64,000 bases of DNA from Rhizobium sp. 9140 (GTDB lineage Bacteria; Pseudomonadota; Alphaproteobacteria; Rhizobiales; Rhizobiaceae), in the NCBI RefSeq assembly GCF_900067135.1, contig NZ_FJUR01000001.1:3381001-3445000 (forward strand). Direction: 5' to 3'. This document shows, piece by piece, positions 52,470-64,000 of the stretch (positions within the stretch are counted from its first letter, which is position 1; each line of letters begins with the position of its first letter). The translations under genes were made by a program, and so were the position numbers. The notes below the pieces were generated by a model. It worked only from the letters and a program-made list of their open reading frames with translations. It did no database searches and was not told the origin of the DNA.

Positions 52470-53687
52470 TTGAAGACCATAGCCGCCACCATCGCCCTAT
52501 CGGCCCTTGCCACCACCGGGGTCGAAGCCGAGGAAACCCGGCGAACCCGTGTTGCGCCCGCAGCCGTCAACGATGTCGCGCCGGGGCTCGGCCATTTTAC
52601 CGATGACGTGCTGTTCGCCGACGTCTGGCTTCGCCCGCAGCTTGCCGCCCGCGATCGCAGCCTCGTCACCGTTGCCGCGCTGGTTGCCACCGGCAAGACA
52701 GCGCAGATCGGCAGCCATGTCGGCCGTGCGCTCGATACCGGCGTCGAGCCGCGCGAGATCGGTGAACTCATCACCCATCTCGCTTTCTACACAGGCTGGC
52801 CGAACGCCATATCCGCCGTCACCGAAGCAAAAACCGTGTTCGAGGCCCGTAACATTGCCCCCGTGCGTGACAGCGAGGCCGCGCGCGTCGTGCTCGATGC
52901 CAAAGCCGAGGCCACACGACGCCGGACGGTGGACACCACGGTCGCGCCGACAGCGCCTGCCCTTGCCGAACTGACGAACAAGGTCCTCTTCGGCGACCTC
53001 TGGACGCGACCGGATCTGAGCCCCCGCGACCGCAGCCTCGTCACCATGGCCGCCCTCGTCGCCATCGGCCAGCCCGAACAGTTGCCATTTCACGCCAACA
53101 GGGCCATGGACAACGGGTTAACAGAGACGGAAGCTGCGGAGGTTCTGACCCATCTCGGTTTCTACGCCGGCTGGCCCCGGGCCATGTCAGCCGTTCCCGT
53201 CCTGGAGCGCGTGCTCGCCACCCGTCACGAACAGAAAGCCGAAGCCATGCCCCAAGAAAACCGGATCGAAAAAGCCGATATCACCCTAACCCGTGCCGGC
53301 ACGGCCGCCACAGGCGGTCCCGAAGCCTATTTCACCGGCAAGGTTGAGATCTCGACCCCGTATAAGGGCGATGCCCCGGCGCGCATCAGCGGCGCCACCG
53401 TCTCCTTCCCCGCCGGTGCCCGCACCGCATGGCACACCCATCCGCTCGGGCAGACGCTCTACCTCGTCTCCGGCAAGGGTTGGGTGCAGAAGGAAGGGGC
53501 TGCGCGTGAAACTTTCGGTCCCGGAGACGTCGTCTGGATCCCGCCGCTGGTCAAGCACTGGCACGGCGCAGCCGCCGACACGCCCATGGTCCACTTCGCC
53601 GTCGCCGAAACCCTCGATGGCAGCGCCGTGACGTGGCTCGACAAGGTGACCGATGCGGAATACGGCGGTAAAGCTGCGATTGACTAA
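52470..53687 (+). CDS. Exported CMD-CMD-cupin fusion protein
   Basis: About 405 residues. I chose TTG 52470 because AGGAGG lies 5 bases before it and because it gives a clean signal peptide (K-T-I-A-A-T-I-A-L-S-A-L-A-T-T-G). Residues about 25-130 and 150-250 are two carboxymuconolactone-decarboxylase-like domains, each with R-D-R-S-L-V-T and Y-(T/A)-G-W-P, but without the CxxC of AhpD. Residues 285-395 are a cupin with H-T-H metal ligands and K-H-W-H. It may act on a reactive organic or peroxide in the periplasm; exact role unknown. Confidence 0.88.
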   Translation: MKTIAATIALSALATTGVEAEETRRTRVAPAAVNDVAPGLGHFTDDVLFADVWLRPQLAARDRSLVTVAALVATGKTAQIGSHVGRALDTGVEPREIGELITHLAFYTGWPNAISAVTEAKTVFEARNIAPVRDSEAARVVLDAKAEATRRRTVDTTVAPTAPALAELTNKVLFGDLWTRPDLSPRDRSLVTMAALVAIGQPEQLPFHANRAMDNGLTETEAAEVLTHLGFYAGWPRAMSAVPVLERVLATRHEQKAEAMPQENRIEKADITLTRAGTAATGGPEAYFTGKVEISTPYKGDAPARISGATVSFPAGARTAWHTHPLGQTLYLVSGKGWVQKEGAARETFGPGDVVWIPPLVKHWHGAAADTPMVHFAVAETLDGSAVTWLDKVTDAEYGGKAAID

Positions 53688-53869
53688 CGATGCTTAGCCT
53701 GCGGGATCGAAGGAACGCGATCCCGTAAGGCGGAATCCCTTGATCGACACGCGTGAAGACCGTTGCCCGCGTATCAAGGCACAGGCTTTGTCCGAACGCA
53801 TAAAGTCCAAAGCCTCTCGGGCGCCGTATGCTACACCGGACCCATCCTCATCCTCACATCCGGCGCCGC

Positions 53870-54985
53870 ATGTTTCATCTCATCTTCGGACTGCCCTGGC
53901 TGGTCGTTCTTGTGCGTTTTATCCAGCCGCTGCCATGGCTCTGGTCGGCCAAGGCGCTGCTGGCGATCGTGCTGCTGCTCGCCTCCCAGTACCATTTCTT
54001 CAGCCGCATCTCCTCGGGCTCCGTCTTCTCGCCGGAGTTCCCGCGCTGGCTGGTCATCGGCTTCAACCTTCTCTTCGGCGCCATCGCCCTGCTGGCGGTC
54101 CTGCAGATCGCGCTCGATCTGGTGTCGCTGCTGCTCGCCCTCGTCAAGGGCCGTCTCATCACGGTTCCCCCCGGCATTCGCTATGCCATGGGCGCAACGG
54201 CACTGGCTGCGGCAGCCATCGGCGTCTCCCAGGCCATCCGCGTTCCCCCGCTGAAATCGATCGAGATCGCCATTCCCAACCTGCCGCCATCCTTCGACGG
54301 GTACCGGATGCTGCAGCTGACCGACATGCATATCAGCCGGCTGTTCCCGCAAGCCTGGGCAGAGGCCGTCGTCGAGAGATCCAATGCACTCGCGCCCGAC
54401 GTGATCGTCATCACCGGCGACCTGATCGACGGCAGCCTTGAGGATCGCCGGGCCGATGTCGCGCCGCTTGCAAAGCTGAAGGCTCGCGACGGCGTGATCG
54501 CCATCCCTGGCAACCATGAATATTTTTTCGGCTATGCCGAATGGATGGCCCACTTCGCCTCGCTTGGTATGAAGCTGCTCGAAAACCAGCACACCACCGT
54601 AACGCGGGACAATGCCGCGATCACCATCGCCGGCGTGACCGACCTTTCCGCGAGAGCCCACGGCCTGCCCGGCCCCGATCTCGCAAAGGCCCTCACGGGG
54701 GCGCCGGCAGACGCGCCCATCATTCTTCTCGACCACCAGCCCCGCGAGGCGGCACGCGCCGCCGCAGCCGGCGTCGCCTTGCAGCTCTCGGGCCACACCC
54801 ATGGCGGCCTGATTCTGGGTCTCGACCGTCTCTTCGCGCGGCCGAACAACGGCTTCGTCTCCGGTCTTTACACGGTCGGCGGCCTGCAACTCTACGTCAA
54901 CAACGGAACCGGCCTCTGGCCCGGCTTCGCACTGCGCCTCGGCCGCCCCTCGGAACTGACTGTCATCACCTTCCGGCGGAAGTGA
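53870..54985 (+). CDS. Membrane metallophosphoesterase (YkuE-like)
   Basis: A 371-residue protein from ATG 53870 (or 14 residues longer from 53828). Four or five hydrophobic segments span the first about 120 residues. The calcineurin-like domain has all motifs: L-T-D-M-H, T-G-D-L-I-D, G-N-H-E and S-G-H-T-H-G-G. Related proteins hydrolyse phosphoesters such as lipid or nucleotide headgroups at the membrane. No clear ribosome site separates the two starts. Confidence 0.9.
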   Translation: MFHLIFGLPWLVVLVRFIQPLPWLWSAKALLAIVLLLASQYHFFSRISSGSVFSPEFPRWLVIGFNLLFGAIALLAVLQIALDLVSLLLALVKGRLITVPPGIRYAMGATALAAAAIGVSQAIRVPPLKSIEIAIPNLPPSFDGYRMLQLTDMHISRLFPQAWAEAVVERSNALAPDVIVITGDLIDGSLEDRRADVAPLAKLKARDGVIAIPGNHEYFFGYAEWMAHFASLGMKLLENQHTTVTRDNAAITIAGVTDLSARAHGLPGPDLAKALTGAPADAPIILLDHQPREAARAAAAGVALQLSGHTHGGLILGLDRLFARPNNGFVSGLYTVGGLQLYVNNGTGLWPGFALRLGRPSELTVITFRRK

Positions 54986-55026
54986 TAGCGCCTGGAGTTT
55001 GTCAGGGATAAGTGGAAACCGGTCCC

Positions 55027-56226
55027 TCAGCCCCGCGCCCGAAGCGCCGCGGTCAGCGGCAACCGCGTGGCCACGAAGGCCGGGATGAGGCCGCCGAGCG
55101 CACCGATCGCAAGGCCGAGCAGGCCGGCGACGACCGCGACATCGTATGTCACCGATAGCTGGAAGGACAGGCGCGCGTTGTTGGCCCCGATCGTGCTCGC
55201 CTGCCAGCCATTAAAGCCGAGCCAGGAGACGACGAGACCCAAGGCAACGCCGACCGCGGCAAGGCACATAGCCTCGACCCAGGTTCCGACAAAGGCGGCA
55301 AACTGCTGGAAGCCCAGCGCCCGGACCGTCGCGATTTCGATCGTCCTGTCGGAAACGGAACTCATCATCGTGTTCAGCGCACCGGCCGTCGCGCCGATGG
55401 CCATCAGCAGCGCCAGCGGCCAGGCAAACAGCCGGATGAGACGCGCCGTGCGGCCGGATTGCGCCGCATAAAGATCCGCCTCCGCCATCACCACGAGAGG
55501 CACGGTGCCGAGCGTCGAAAGCCGGGCCTGCAAGCGCGTCAGGCCAGCCGGCTCGATCAGCCGCAGCCGCAGGCTCTGCACGGTATTCTGCCGGTCGAAC
55601 CCGGCGCGGACCGCATCGAGATCGGCCCAGACCTCGGATTCGAACGCGTTGCCATGGGCCGAAAACCGCCCGACGACCCTCCAGTCGACAGCACCGAGAC
55701 GCACACTTTGGCCGACCGTGAGGCCGAGTGTCGTGGCAAGCTGGTCACCCATCACGATCTCCCGCGCGCCCGGCGTGAAAAAACGGCCCTCCGTCACGGC
55801 GATCTGATCGCGCATCGACGCTCCGGCAGCATCCATCCCGCGGATCGCAATCGTGCGAAATGCATCATCGTCGGCCATATCGACATCGACGGCGACGATC
55901 ACCTCGCGCGACGAGACAAGCCGCCCCGCACGATTGCGCATCGCGCCGATATCGCCCGTCGTCGCTTCCAGCGAGCGGATGACGTCGGGAGGAATATCCG
56001 AGCCGTTTTCCTGCTGCGCGCCGCCACCGAGGATGACCGCAACCATCGGCGAGCCTGCCCCGGCAAGGGCGCTTTCGAAACCCTTGGCCGAAGCGAGAAA
56101 GCCCGCCAGCACACAGACGACCAAGGCGATGGACAAAGTCATCGACAGGGAAATGGCGAGCCGGCGTGGCAGGCTGAGAAGATTGACCCGGATCATGATG
56201 CCGGTCTGTCGCATGAGCGTGGACAT
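55027..56226 (-). CDS. FtsX-like ABC transporter permease, upstream operon lost to IS21
   Basis: A 399-residue protein from ATG 56226 with one N-terminal membrane helix, a large periplasmic MacB-like domain (about 60-265) and three C-terminal helices. The FtsX core reads T-I-E-I-A-T-V-R-A-L-G-F. The IS21 end lies only 18 bases before the start codon, so any natural promoter and the usual partner genes (ATPase, second permease) are cut off. Transcription may now start in the IS element, or the gene may be silent. Codon use and motifs show it as intact. Confidence 0.87.
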   Translation of the reverse strand: MSTLMRQTGIMIRVNLLSLPRRLAISLSMTLSIALVVCVLAGFLASAKGFESALAGAGSPMVAVILGGGAQQENGSDIPPDVIRSLEATTGDIGAMRNRAGRLVSSREVIVAVDVDMADDDAFRTIAIRGMDAAGASMRDQIAVTEGRFFTPGAREIVMGDQLATTLGLTVGQSVRLGAVDWRVVGRFSAHGNAFESEVWADLDAVRAGFDRQNTVQSLRLRLIEPAGLTRLQARLSTLGTVPLVVMAEADLYAAQSGRTARLIRLFAWPLALLMAIGATAGALNTMMSSVSDRTIEIATVRALGFQQFAAFVGTWVEAMCLAAVGVALGLVVSWLGFNGWQASTIGANNARLSFQLSVTYDVAVVAGLLGLAIGALGGLIPAFVATRLPLTAALRARG

Positions 56227-56375
56227 GGAGATCACCGTGTTCTTGTCAACGGCGGAGTAAAATCCTGCCACGCGGCGGCGCAAAAGTCGGCCACTTGTGG
56301 CGCGCGCATGAGACCGCCGGGAGGGCTTAGGCCCGAGCGGGGGTCTCATGCGCGCGTTGCGATTTTCGAAGGGCG

Positions 56376-57134
56376 TCAGCCGGCCTTTCGGGCGCGGCTT
56401 TGGGCGAGACGATAGCTGTCGCCGTTCATCTCGAGGATGCTGACGTGATGGGTGATGCGGTCGAGCAAAGCGCCGGTCAGGCGCTCGGACCCCAAGGTTT
56501 CCGTCCATTCGTCAAAAGGAAGGTTGCTGGTGATCAGGGTCGCGCCTCGCTCGTATCGTTGCGAGATCAGCTCGAACAGCAATTCCGCGCCGGTCTTTGA
56601 CAGCGGCACGAAGCCCAGTTCATCGATGATCAACAGCTGGTAGGCGGCCATCTGCTTCTGGAACCGGATGAGACGCCGCTCGTCGCGCGCCTCCATCATC
56701 TCGCTGACCAGTGCGGCCGCTGTCGTGAACCCAACGGACAGGCCCTTCTGGCAGGCGGCCAGGCCGAGGCCGAGCGCCACATGGGTCTTGCCCGTGCCGC
56801 TGGGGCCGAGAGCGATAACGTTCTCCCTGCGCTCGATCCATTCGCAGCGCGCCAGTTCCAGCACCTGCATCCTGTTCAGCTTTGGGATGGCGGCGAAGTC
56901 GAAACTGTCGAGGCTTTTGACGACCGGGAACCTGGCCGCCTTGATGCGACGCTCGACCTTGCGACGGTCCCGTTCGATCATCTCCCGCTCGGCAAGCCGG
57001 GTGAGGTATCCGACATGATCGACGCCTTCGGTGGCGCACAGCCGGGCCAGCTTCTGGTACTCGCGCTGGAAACTCGGCAGCTTCAGGGTTTTGAGATAAT
57101 GGGTGAGAAGGATCTCGGGTGCTTGGGTGTTCAT
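56376..57134 (-). CDS. istB: IS21 helper ATPase IstB
   Basis: A 252-residue AAA+ ATPase from ATG 57134, which overlaps the istA stop as ATGA. Walker A G-P-S-G-T-G-K-T-H, Walker B L-L-I-I-D-E-L-G-F, and L-I-T-S-N-L-P-F-D-E-W are all typical of IstB. It selects the target DNA and activates IstA. The reading frame is complete. Confidence 0.96.
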   Translation of the reverse strand: MNTQAPEILLTHYLKTLKLPSFQREYQKLARLCATEGVDHVGYLTRLAEREMIERDRRKVERRIKAARFPVVKSLDSFDFAAIPKLNRMQVLELARCEWIERRENVIALGPSGTGKTHVALGLGLAACQKGLSVGFTTAAALVSEMMEARDERRLIRFQKQMAAYQLLIIDELGFVPLSKTGAELLFELISQRYERGATLITSNLPFDEWTETLGSERLTGALLDRITHHVSILEMNGDSYRLAQSRARKAG

Positions 57135-58627
57135 GCGACTTCTCCCGCATCCGACGACAGGAGACGCATATACGCCTTCGCCGATGTCGTCTCGACCGTC
57201 GCCCTCGGCAAATACGGGTAGATGGACAGGTCCAGTCTGGGCGGCCGGCGTTCCACCCGGCACAGGATCAGATGCTTGACGGCGTCAAAGCCAATGGCGC
57301 CAAGCTGGATCGCCTGCTTCACCGCCGCATGCAGATCGGCGAGTTCGAAGCTCTCCAGCAGGCGGAGGACCTGCACGTACTCACGCCGGCCGTGTTTGGC
57401 CATGCGGCCTTCCATCAACCGGCGCAGCGTAGCGAACTCTTGCGGCAAGTCCCAGCCCTGGAGGGGCGCTGCCTGATCCAGCGAATTGATCTTCTGCTCG
57501 ATCAGCGGCAGGTAATGGACAGGATCGAAGACGACGTCTTCCCGTTCCCAGCACCGAGGATGGCGGGCGATGATCTCGCCACGGCCACCAATGACCACTT
57601 CGTTGACATAGCCGCGCACCCACACATCCTGATGGCCATAGGCGACCGGGACGGAATAGTCGTTGGTCTTGTAGCGCACCAGCGACTGCGCCGTCACCTT
57701 GGCACTTGCCTGGTCGCAGGCATCAAATGGCGAGGCTGGCAAGGCGCGCATGGCAGCCAGATCGCGCCGCAAGCGCTCGCCGATCGTCTCGCTCTCGCCG
57801 CGCAGCCTGTCGCGCTGGCGCTTCCGGCACTGCTCCTCCAGAAAGGTGTTGAACGCCTCCCATGTCGCAAACTGCGGGATCGGTACCATGAAGTTGCGCC
57901 GGGCATAGCCGACGAGACCCTCGACGTTCCCCTTGTCGTTGCCCTTGCCGGGACGGCCATAGCGATCCCGGATAAGGTAGTGGGACAGGAAGCCGCTGAA
58001 CAACGTCGCGCGCTTGCGGGTGCCGTCAGGCAAAATCTTCGCCACCAGGCAACGGTCGTTGTCGTAGACGATCGATTGCGGCACGGCGCCGAAGAAAGCG
58101 AACGCATGGACATGGCCATCGACCCAGGCCTCGGCCACTGCCGCCGGATAGGCCCGCACGTAGCAGCCGTCGCTGTGCGGAAGGTCGAGCACGAAGAAAT
58201 GCGCCTTCTGCTCGACACCGCCGATGACCACCATCGCCTCACCGAAATCGGCCTGCGCATGGCCGGGCGGATGCGACAGCGGCACGAACACTTCCTGGCG
58301 GCGCTGATCCCGCTCGCGCATGTAATCCTTGATGATCGTATAGCCGCCAGTGAACCCGCATTCGTCTCGAAGCCGGTCAAACACCCGCTTGGCCGTATGG
58401 CGCTGCTTGCGCGGCACTTGTCTGTCTTCGTCCAGCCAGTGATCGATCGTCGAGACAAACGCATCCAGCTTGGGCCGCCGGATCGGTGATTGTCGCTGAT
58501 AGCCAGGTGGCGTCGAATAGGACAGCATCTTGGAAACGCTGTCGCGCGATATGTTGAAATGCTTTGCAGCCTGACGCCGGCTCATGCCTTCCGAGCAAGC
58601 CAGTCGAACCTTCAGATATAATTCCAC
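57131..58627 (-). CDS. istA: IS21 transposase IstA
   Basis: A 498-residue transposase from GTG 58627. It starts with a helix-turn-helix (S-R-R-Q-A-A-K-H-F-N-I-S-R-D-S-V). The DDE catalytic core includes the aspartates in H-A-Q-A-D-F-G-E and Y-D-N-D-R and the glutamate in N-V-E-G-L-V-G-Y. The C-terminal part is basic. The frame is intact, so the element could still move. Confidence 0.95.
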   Translation of the reverse strand: MELYLKVRLACSEGMSRRQAAKHFNISRDSVSKMLSYSTPPGYQRQSPIRRPKLDAFVSTIDHWLDEDRQVPRKQRHTAKRVFDRLRDECGFTGGYTIIKDYMRERDQRRQEVFVPLSHPPGHAQADFGEAMVVIGGVEQKAHFFVLDLPHSDGCYVRAYPAAVAEAWVDGHVHAFAFFGAVPQSIVYDNDRCLVAKILPDGTRKRATLFSGFLSHYLIRDRYGRPGKGNDKGNVEGLVGYARRNFMVPIPQFATWEAFNTFLEEQCRKRQRDRLRGESETIGERLRRDLAAMRALPASPFDACDQASAKVTAQSLVRYKTNDYSVPVAYGHQDVWVRGYVNEVVIGGRGEIIARHPRCWEREDVVFDPVHYLPLIEQKINSLDQAAPLQGWDLPQEFATLRRLMEGRMAKHGRREYVQVLRLLESFELADLHAAVKQAIQLGAIGFDAVKHLILCRVERRPPRLDLSIYPYLPRATVETTSAKAYMRLLSSDAGEVA

Positions 58628-58726
58628 GGTATAGATCCCCAGGCCCTCCTGCGCTCATTGCAGAAGAGAAATAGGTGGCCGACTTTTACGCCGCCCGAAG
58701 CGGGACAATCCCGCCGCTACCGTGGT

Positions 58727-59872
58727 CTAATTTTGCACCGCCGCTCTCACAAAGAATTTGCGCCGCGCGTGCGCATGGCAAAAGGCGAAGGTGATCGGTA
58801 CGGCTTTCTTTTCGGCGACACTGAGCGGTTCGAAGCCATTGTAGCAATCACTCTGCAGAATGCCGCCATACCCGGCCAGGTGCTTCTGCGGATGCTCGCC
58901 GCGCCGGTCGCTCGACGCATAGTATATGGCCGCCGGTGCAGCCGCGCCGCCGTAGGGCCGGTCATCGCACACGTAGGTCAATATTCGCCCGGTCGTGCAT
59001 TTGTCTTTGGCCTGAATGGGAATAGTGGTGTCGTCGCCAAAAAGGCGCTCGGCCGCGAAGACATGCGCCTCGATCAGATCAAAGATCGGCAGCAGCGCGG
59101 CTGTCCCATACCCGACCTGGTCGGCCAACGTCGAGGTCGAAAGCTCGATGCCCTCGCATTTGAACCGGGTGCTCTGCCGGTTGAGCGGACTATGCATGCC
59201 GAACTTATCGAACAAGATCGTCGCCAGCAGATGAGGACCGATGAAGCCACGCGGCGTGGCATGGAACGGCGCCGGCGGCTGGCTGATCGCCTCGCAGTCC
59301 CGGCAGGTAAATTTTTCCCGTACGGTTTCGATCACAATAAACCGGCGCGGGATCTCCTCCAGCGTTTCGGTCATATCCTCGCCCAGCTTGGAAAGCCGGG
59401 ATCCGCCACAGCATGCACAAGTGCTGGGAGGATCGATGACCACACGCTTGCGTTCTACATCCTCCGGCCAAGGCTTTCGCACCGGCCGCTTGCGTGTGAA
59501 CGAACGTACGCTCGCGGTCTTGGCGGCAGCAGCCTGCGCTGCAACCTCGTCCTCTGTCGCGGCCATCACCAGCTCCTCGAGCTGCAATTCCATCTGGTCA
59601 AGCAATCGCGCGGTGCGTTCGGAACGCTTTCCGCGAAGCTCCCGCCTCAGCTTTTCGATCGCCAGCTCCAGTTTGGCGATCAACGCCTCGCTGTCGGACA
59701 GCATCGCCTGGGCATTGGCGGCTTGCGCCACCGCAATGTCCCGCTCGGCGACGACAGTATCGCGCTCGGCAACAACGCCATCATGTTCAGCCTGCAATAT
59801 TTCACGCTCGGAAAGCAGCGCCAGATAGGCGCTCGCAAGGTCCGCAGGAAGATCCAAAGGCTTCGAAGTCAT
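58727..59872 (-). pseudogene. tnpC: IS66 transposase TnpC, truncated
   Basis: Starts at ATG 59872 with a leucine-zipper-like N-terminus, a cysteine pair (C-A-C-C-G-G near residue 150) of the zinc finger, and the catalytic aspartates in G-D-D-T-T and Q-S-D-C-Y. After H-A-R-R-K-F-F-V the frame runs into the IS21 end and stops. The final catalytic glutamate and about 130 residues are absent, so it is inactive. Confidence 0.9.
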
Positions 59873-59917
59873 GAAGCCATTCGATCAGATTAACTCAATA
59901 TTTTCAATGTAATAATG

Positions 59918-60271
59918 CTATCCGACCCGTGTCGGTCGCCAGGTTTCCTGCGGATTGCGCCAGTCGATCCCGGACAACAAATAGGACAATTGCGCCGGTG
60001 AGATCGCTACCGCCCCGCCCTCCATATTCGGCCAGATAAACCGGCCCTTCTCCAACCGCCGGGTAAAAAGACAGGCACCCAGACCATCATGCCAGATGAT
60101 CTTCAGAATATCCGATCTGCGCCCCCTGAAGACGAAGAGATGCCCTGACAACGGATCGTGCTTCAGAACCTCCTGAACCCGAAGCGCCAGCGACGGAAAG
60201 CCACAGCGCATGTCCGTGAACCCAGTCGAAAGCCAGACCTTGACGCCTGTTCCCATCGGAAAAAGGTTCAC
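59918..60271 (-). CDS. tnpB: IS66 accessory protein TnpB
   Basis: A 117-residue protein with D-M-R-C-G-F-P-S-L, L-F-V-F-R-G-R-R-S-D and L-L-S-G-I-D-W, all standard for IS66 TnpB. It overlaps tnpA by 4 bases. Complete. Confidence 0.95.
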   Translation of the reverse strand: MNLFPMGTGVKVWLSTGFTDMRCGFPSLALRVQEVLKHDPLSGHLFVFRGRRSDILKIIWHDGLGACLFTRRLEKGRFIWPNMEGGAVAISPAQLSYLLSGIDWRNPQETWRPTRVG

Positions 60272-60639
60272 CGCAGCGCCTCCAGTCCGCGCAGGATCCG
60301 AAGCAGCGCCTCAACGTCGACATCGCGGTCCACGATCACGCGACGACCGTTCGCGCTGACAACATCCATCCGGCCGACGGTGGGCAATGACCCTGCTGCT
60401 GGCTCTACCTCTGGGACAAGCAGCGCGGGGACAAAGCCGCTCACAGGCGACGCAACATCCAGTTGCCACGCTCGTGCGAGCCGGCGCCATTCATATAACT
60501 GCGAGCGCGATATGCCATGTCGCCGCGCCGTCGTCGCACACAAGCCAGGTTCCGAATAGCTCTCGGCGACAATCTGCAGCTTCATCTCTTTGCTGAAGCG
60601 ACGACGTCGCCCGCTATCGACAATCTCAAGTCGTTCCAT
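60268..60639 (-). CDS. tnpA: IS66 accessory protein TnpA
   Basis: A 123-residue protein with the helix-turn-helix A-T-T-A-R-R-H-G-I-S-R-S-Q-L-Y-E-W typical of IS66 Orf1. It binds element ends or helps TnpC. Complete. Confidence 0.93.
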   Translation of the reverse strand: MERLEIVDSGRRRRFSKEMKLQIVAESYSEPGLCATTARRHGISRSQLYEWRRLARAWQLDVASPVSGFVPALLVPEVEPAAGSLPTVGRMDVVSANGRRVIVDRDVDVEALLRILRGLEALR

Positions 60640-60774
60640 TCCGCACTGTCCATATTGACGTCAATAAGGACAGTCAGTGCCAGATCCGACAGCTCCTACA
60701 AGGCGGCCCACCTCGGATGCGTACTGCCGTACTCGCCGAGGCGGAGGCTGATTGGAAAGCGTTACAAGTGTCGG

Positions 60775-60851
<77 letters not shown>

Positions 60852-60903
60852 GAAGGGAAAGGGACTGAGTGTGTGGGAGAAGATATAATGTTTGCCTTTA
60901 GCA

Positions 60904-61021
60904 GACCTGGCAGCGACCGACTCTCCCGCGTCTTAAGACGAAGTACCATAGGCGCTGGGGCGTTTCACGGCCGTGTTCGGAATGGGAACGGGTGCGGCCA
61001 CCCCGCCAGAACCACCAGGTC
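60904..61021 (-). rRNA. rrf: 5S rRNA
   Basis: On the minus strand, GACCTGGTGG starts the gene and CCAGGTC ends it; these termini pair. Inside are CCGAACACGGCCGTGAAAC and AGTACCAT-type segments common to 5S rRNA. About 118 bases. Confidence 0.94.
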
Positions 61022-61348
61022 GGCTAAGGGCAAACGATGAGAAGCTGGATTTGTTGGCGAATGGTGAGCTGTAAGCAGTGAGCCGGTTATGACTTTGCTG
61101 TGGCGTCTGTTTCGCTGGATTTGAACACGTCTTTGGAGTGCTTGCCGGACGCCTGTGACCCAGACCCTGTGGTCTGGCAAGCGCAAGGCGCGTCGCCCAT
61201 CGTTGGGCGCGCCGTCCGTGAGCCGAAGCGGCAAAGCCGCGACAGCGTGAGGACAAAACATGCGATCGAGCCGACGAAGGCTTTGCCTTCGCGGCGACCG
61301 GCGAAGGCTTTCGCCTTCACCTTGCGATGAGCATGGGCAATGGGAACG
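61022..61348. other. 23S-5S spacer with three short perfect hairpins
   Basis: Three hairpins lie here: GCGGC-AAA-GCCGC at 61228-61240, CGAAGGC-TTT-GCCTTCG at 61275-61291 and GAAGGC-TTTC-GCCTTC at 61303-61318. They may be processing signals in the rRNA transcript. No gene is supported. Confidence 0.7.

Positions 61349-64000
<2,652 letters not shown>

Larger units (their letters stand above)
56244..58751. mobile_element. IS21 family element, about 2.5 kb, intact genes
   Basis: Contains istA and istB on the minus strand. The inner terminal repeat GGCGGCG(C/T)AAAAGTCGGCCAC is at 56274-56294 and in inverse at about 58675-58695; outer related repeats are at 56251-56271 and about 58725-58746. Both ends then read TGT outward, giving borders near 56244 and 58751. 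The left flank is the permease leader, the right flank is inside an IS66 gene, with no target duplication. Confidence 0.85.
58752..60765. mobile_element. IS66 family element, truncated at left by IS21
   Basis: Three genes in IS66 order on the minus strand: tnpA, tnpB and the first 380 or so codons of tnpC. The right terminus is probably at 60765, where the minus strand reads GTAACGC, like the GTAA ends of this family. The left terminus and the end of tnpC are missing. It lies directly before tRNA-fMet. Confidence 0.8.

Noticed and set aside
53702..53726. Hairpin CGGGATCG/CGATCCCG after the CMD-cupin gene as a terminator
   Set aside because: A stem is present but no T-run follows; too weak to call.
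57119..58489. Long plus-strand open frame opposite istA
   Set aside because: Antisense shadow of IS21 transposase.

Overview
The window looks like chromosome of a GC-rich alphaproteobacterium of the Rhizobiales, most likely Rhizobiaceae. The evidence is the family mix (HWE kinase, IS66 and IS21 elements, rhizobial-type intergenic inverted repeats, GTA-like tail genes) and an rRNA operon end in the order 23S-5S-tRNA-fMet. Genus cannot be fixed from the window.

Region 1 (1 to about 30.82 kb) is most of a siphovirus-type prophage, cut by the left window edge. The minus strand carries, from right to left, control and replication genes, a phage NusG-like factor, HNH nuclease, terminase, portal, protease, HK97-type capsid, connector and tail genes, then tail tip and fibre genes. 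A plus-strand cassette (7.8-8.9 kb) of a membrane protein, a secreted cysteine-repeat protein and a secreted SNase-like nuclease sits between the tail chaperone and the tape measure gene. A CI-like S24 repressor (24.4 kb) and a Cro-like gene form the switch. A plus-strand early operon (25.2-30.75 kb) ends in overlapping excisionase and integrase genes that abut tRNA-Pro(CGG), the likely attachment site.

Region 2 (31.2-47.8 kb) holds a lipoprotein and then a catabolic island: an MFS carrier, two M81 (MlrC-like) metallopeptidases, a GH20 hexosaminidase, an SDR dehydrogenase, an RpiR/MurR regulator, a RidA-family deaminase, an NTF2-like protein, a D-threonine-aldolase-like PLP enzyme, a complete sugar ABC transporter and a Gfo/Idh/MocA oxidoreductase. 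A shared GAAAAT-(A/G)-A-type motif lies in the divergent ridA/NTF2 intergenic region and upstream of the transporter operon, so one RpiR regulator may control both. Two large inverted repeats punctuate the island.

Region 3 (48.4-56.2 kb) has an RTX-type lipase, a PAS-HWE histidine kinase with a single-domain response regulator, an exported CMD-CMD-cupin protein, a membrane metallophosphoesterase and an FtsX-type permease.

Region 4 (56.2-60.8 kb) is an IS21-family element that interrupts an IS66 element; the rest of the IS66 transposase is missing and no target duplication is visible, which points to a past deletion.

Region 5 (60.8-64 kb) is the 3' end of an rRNA operon on the minus strand: tRNA-fMet, 5S and most of 23S, running off the right edge.
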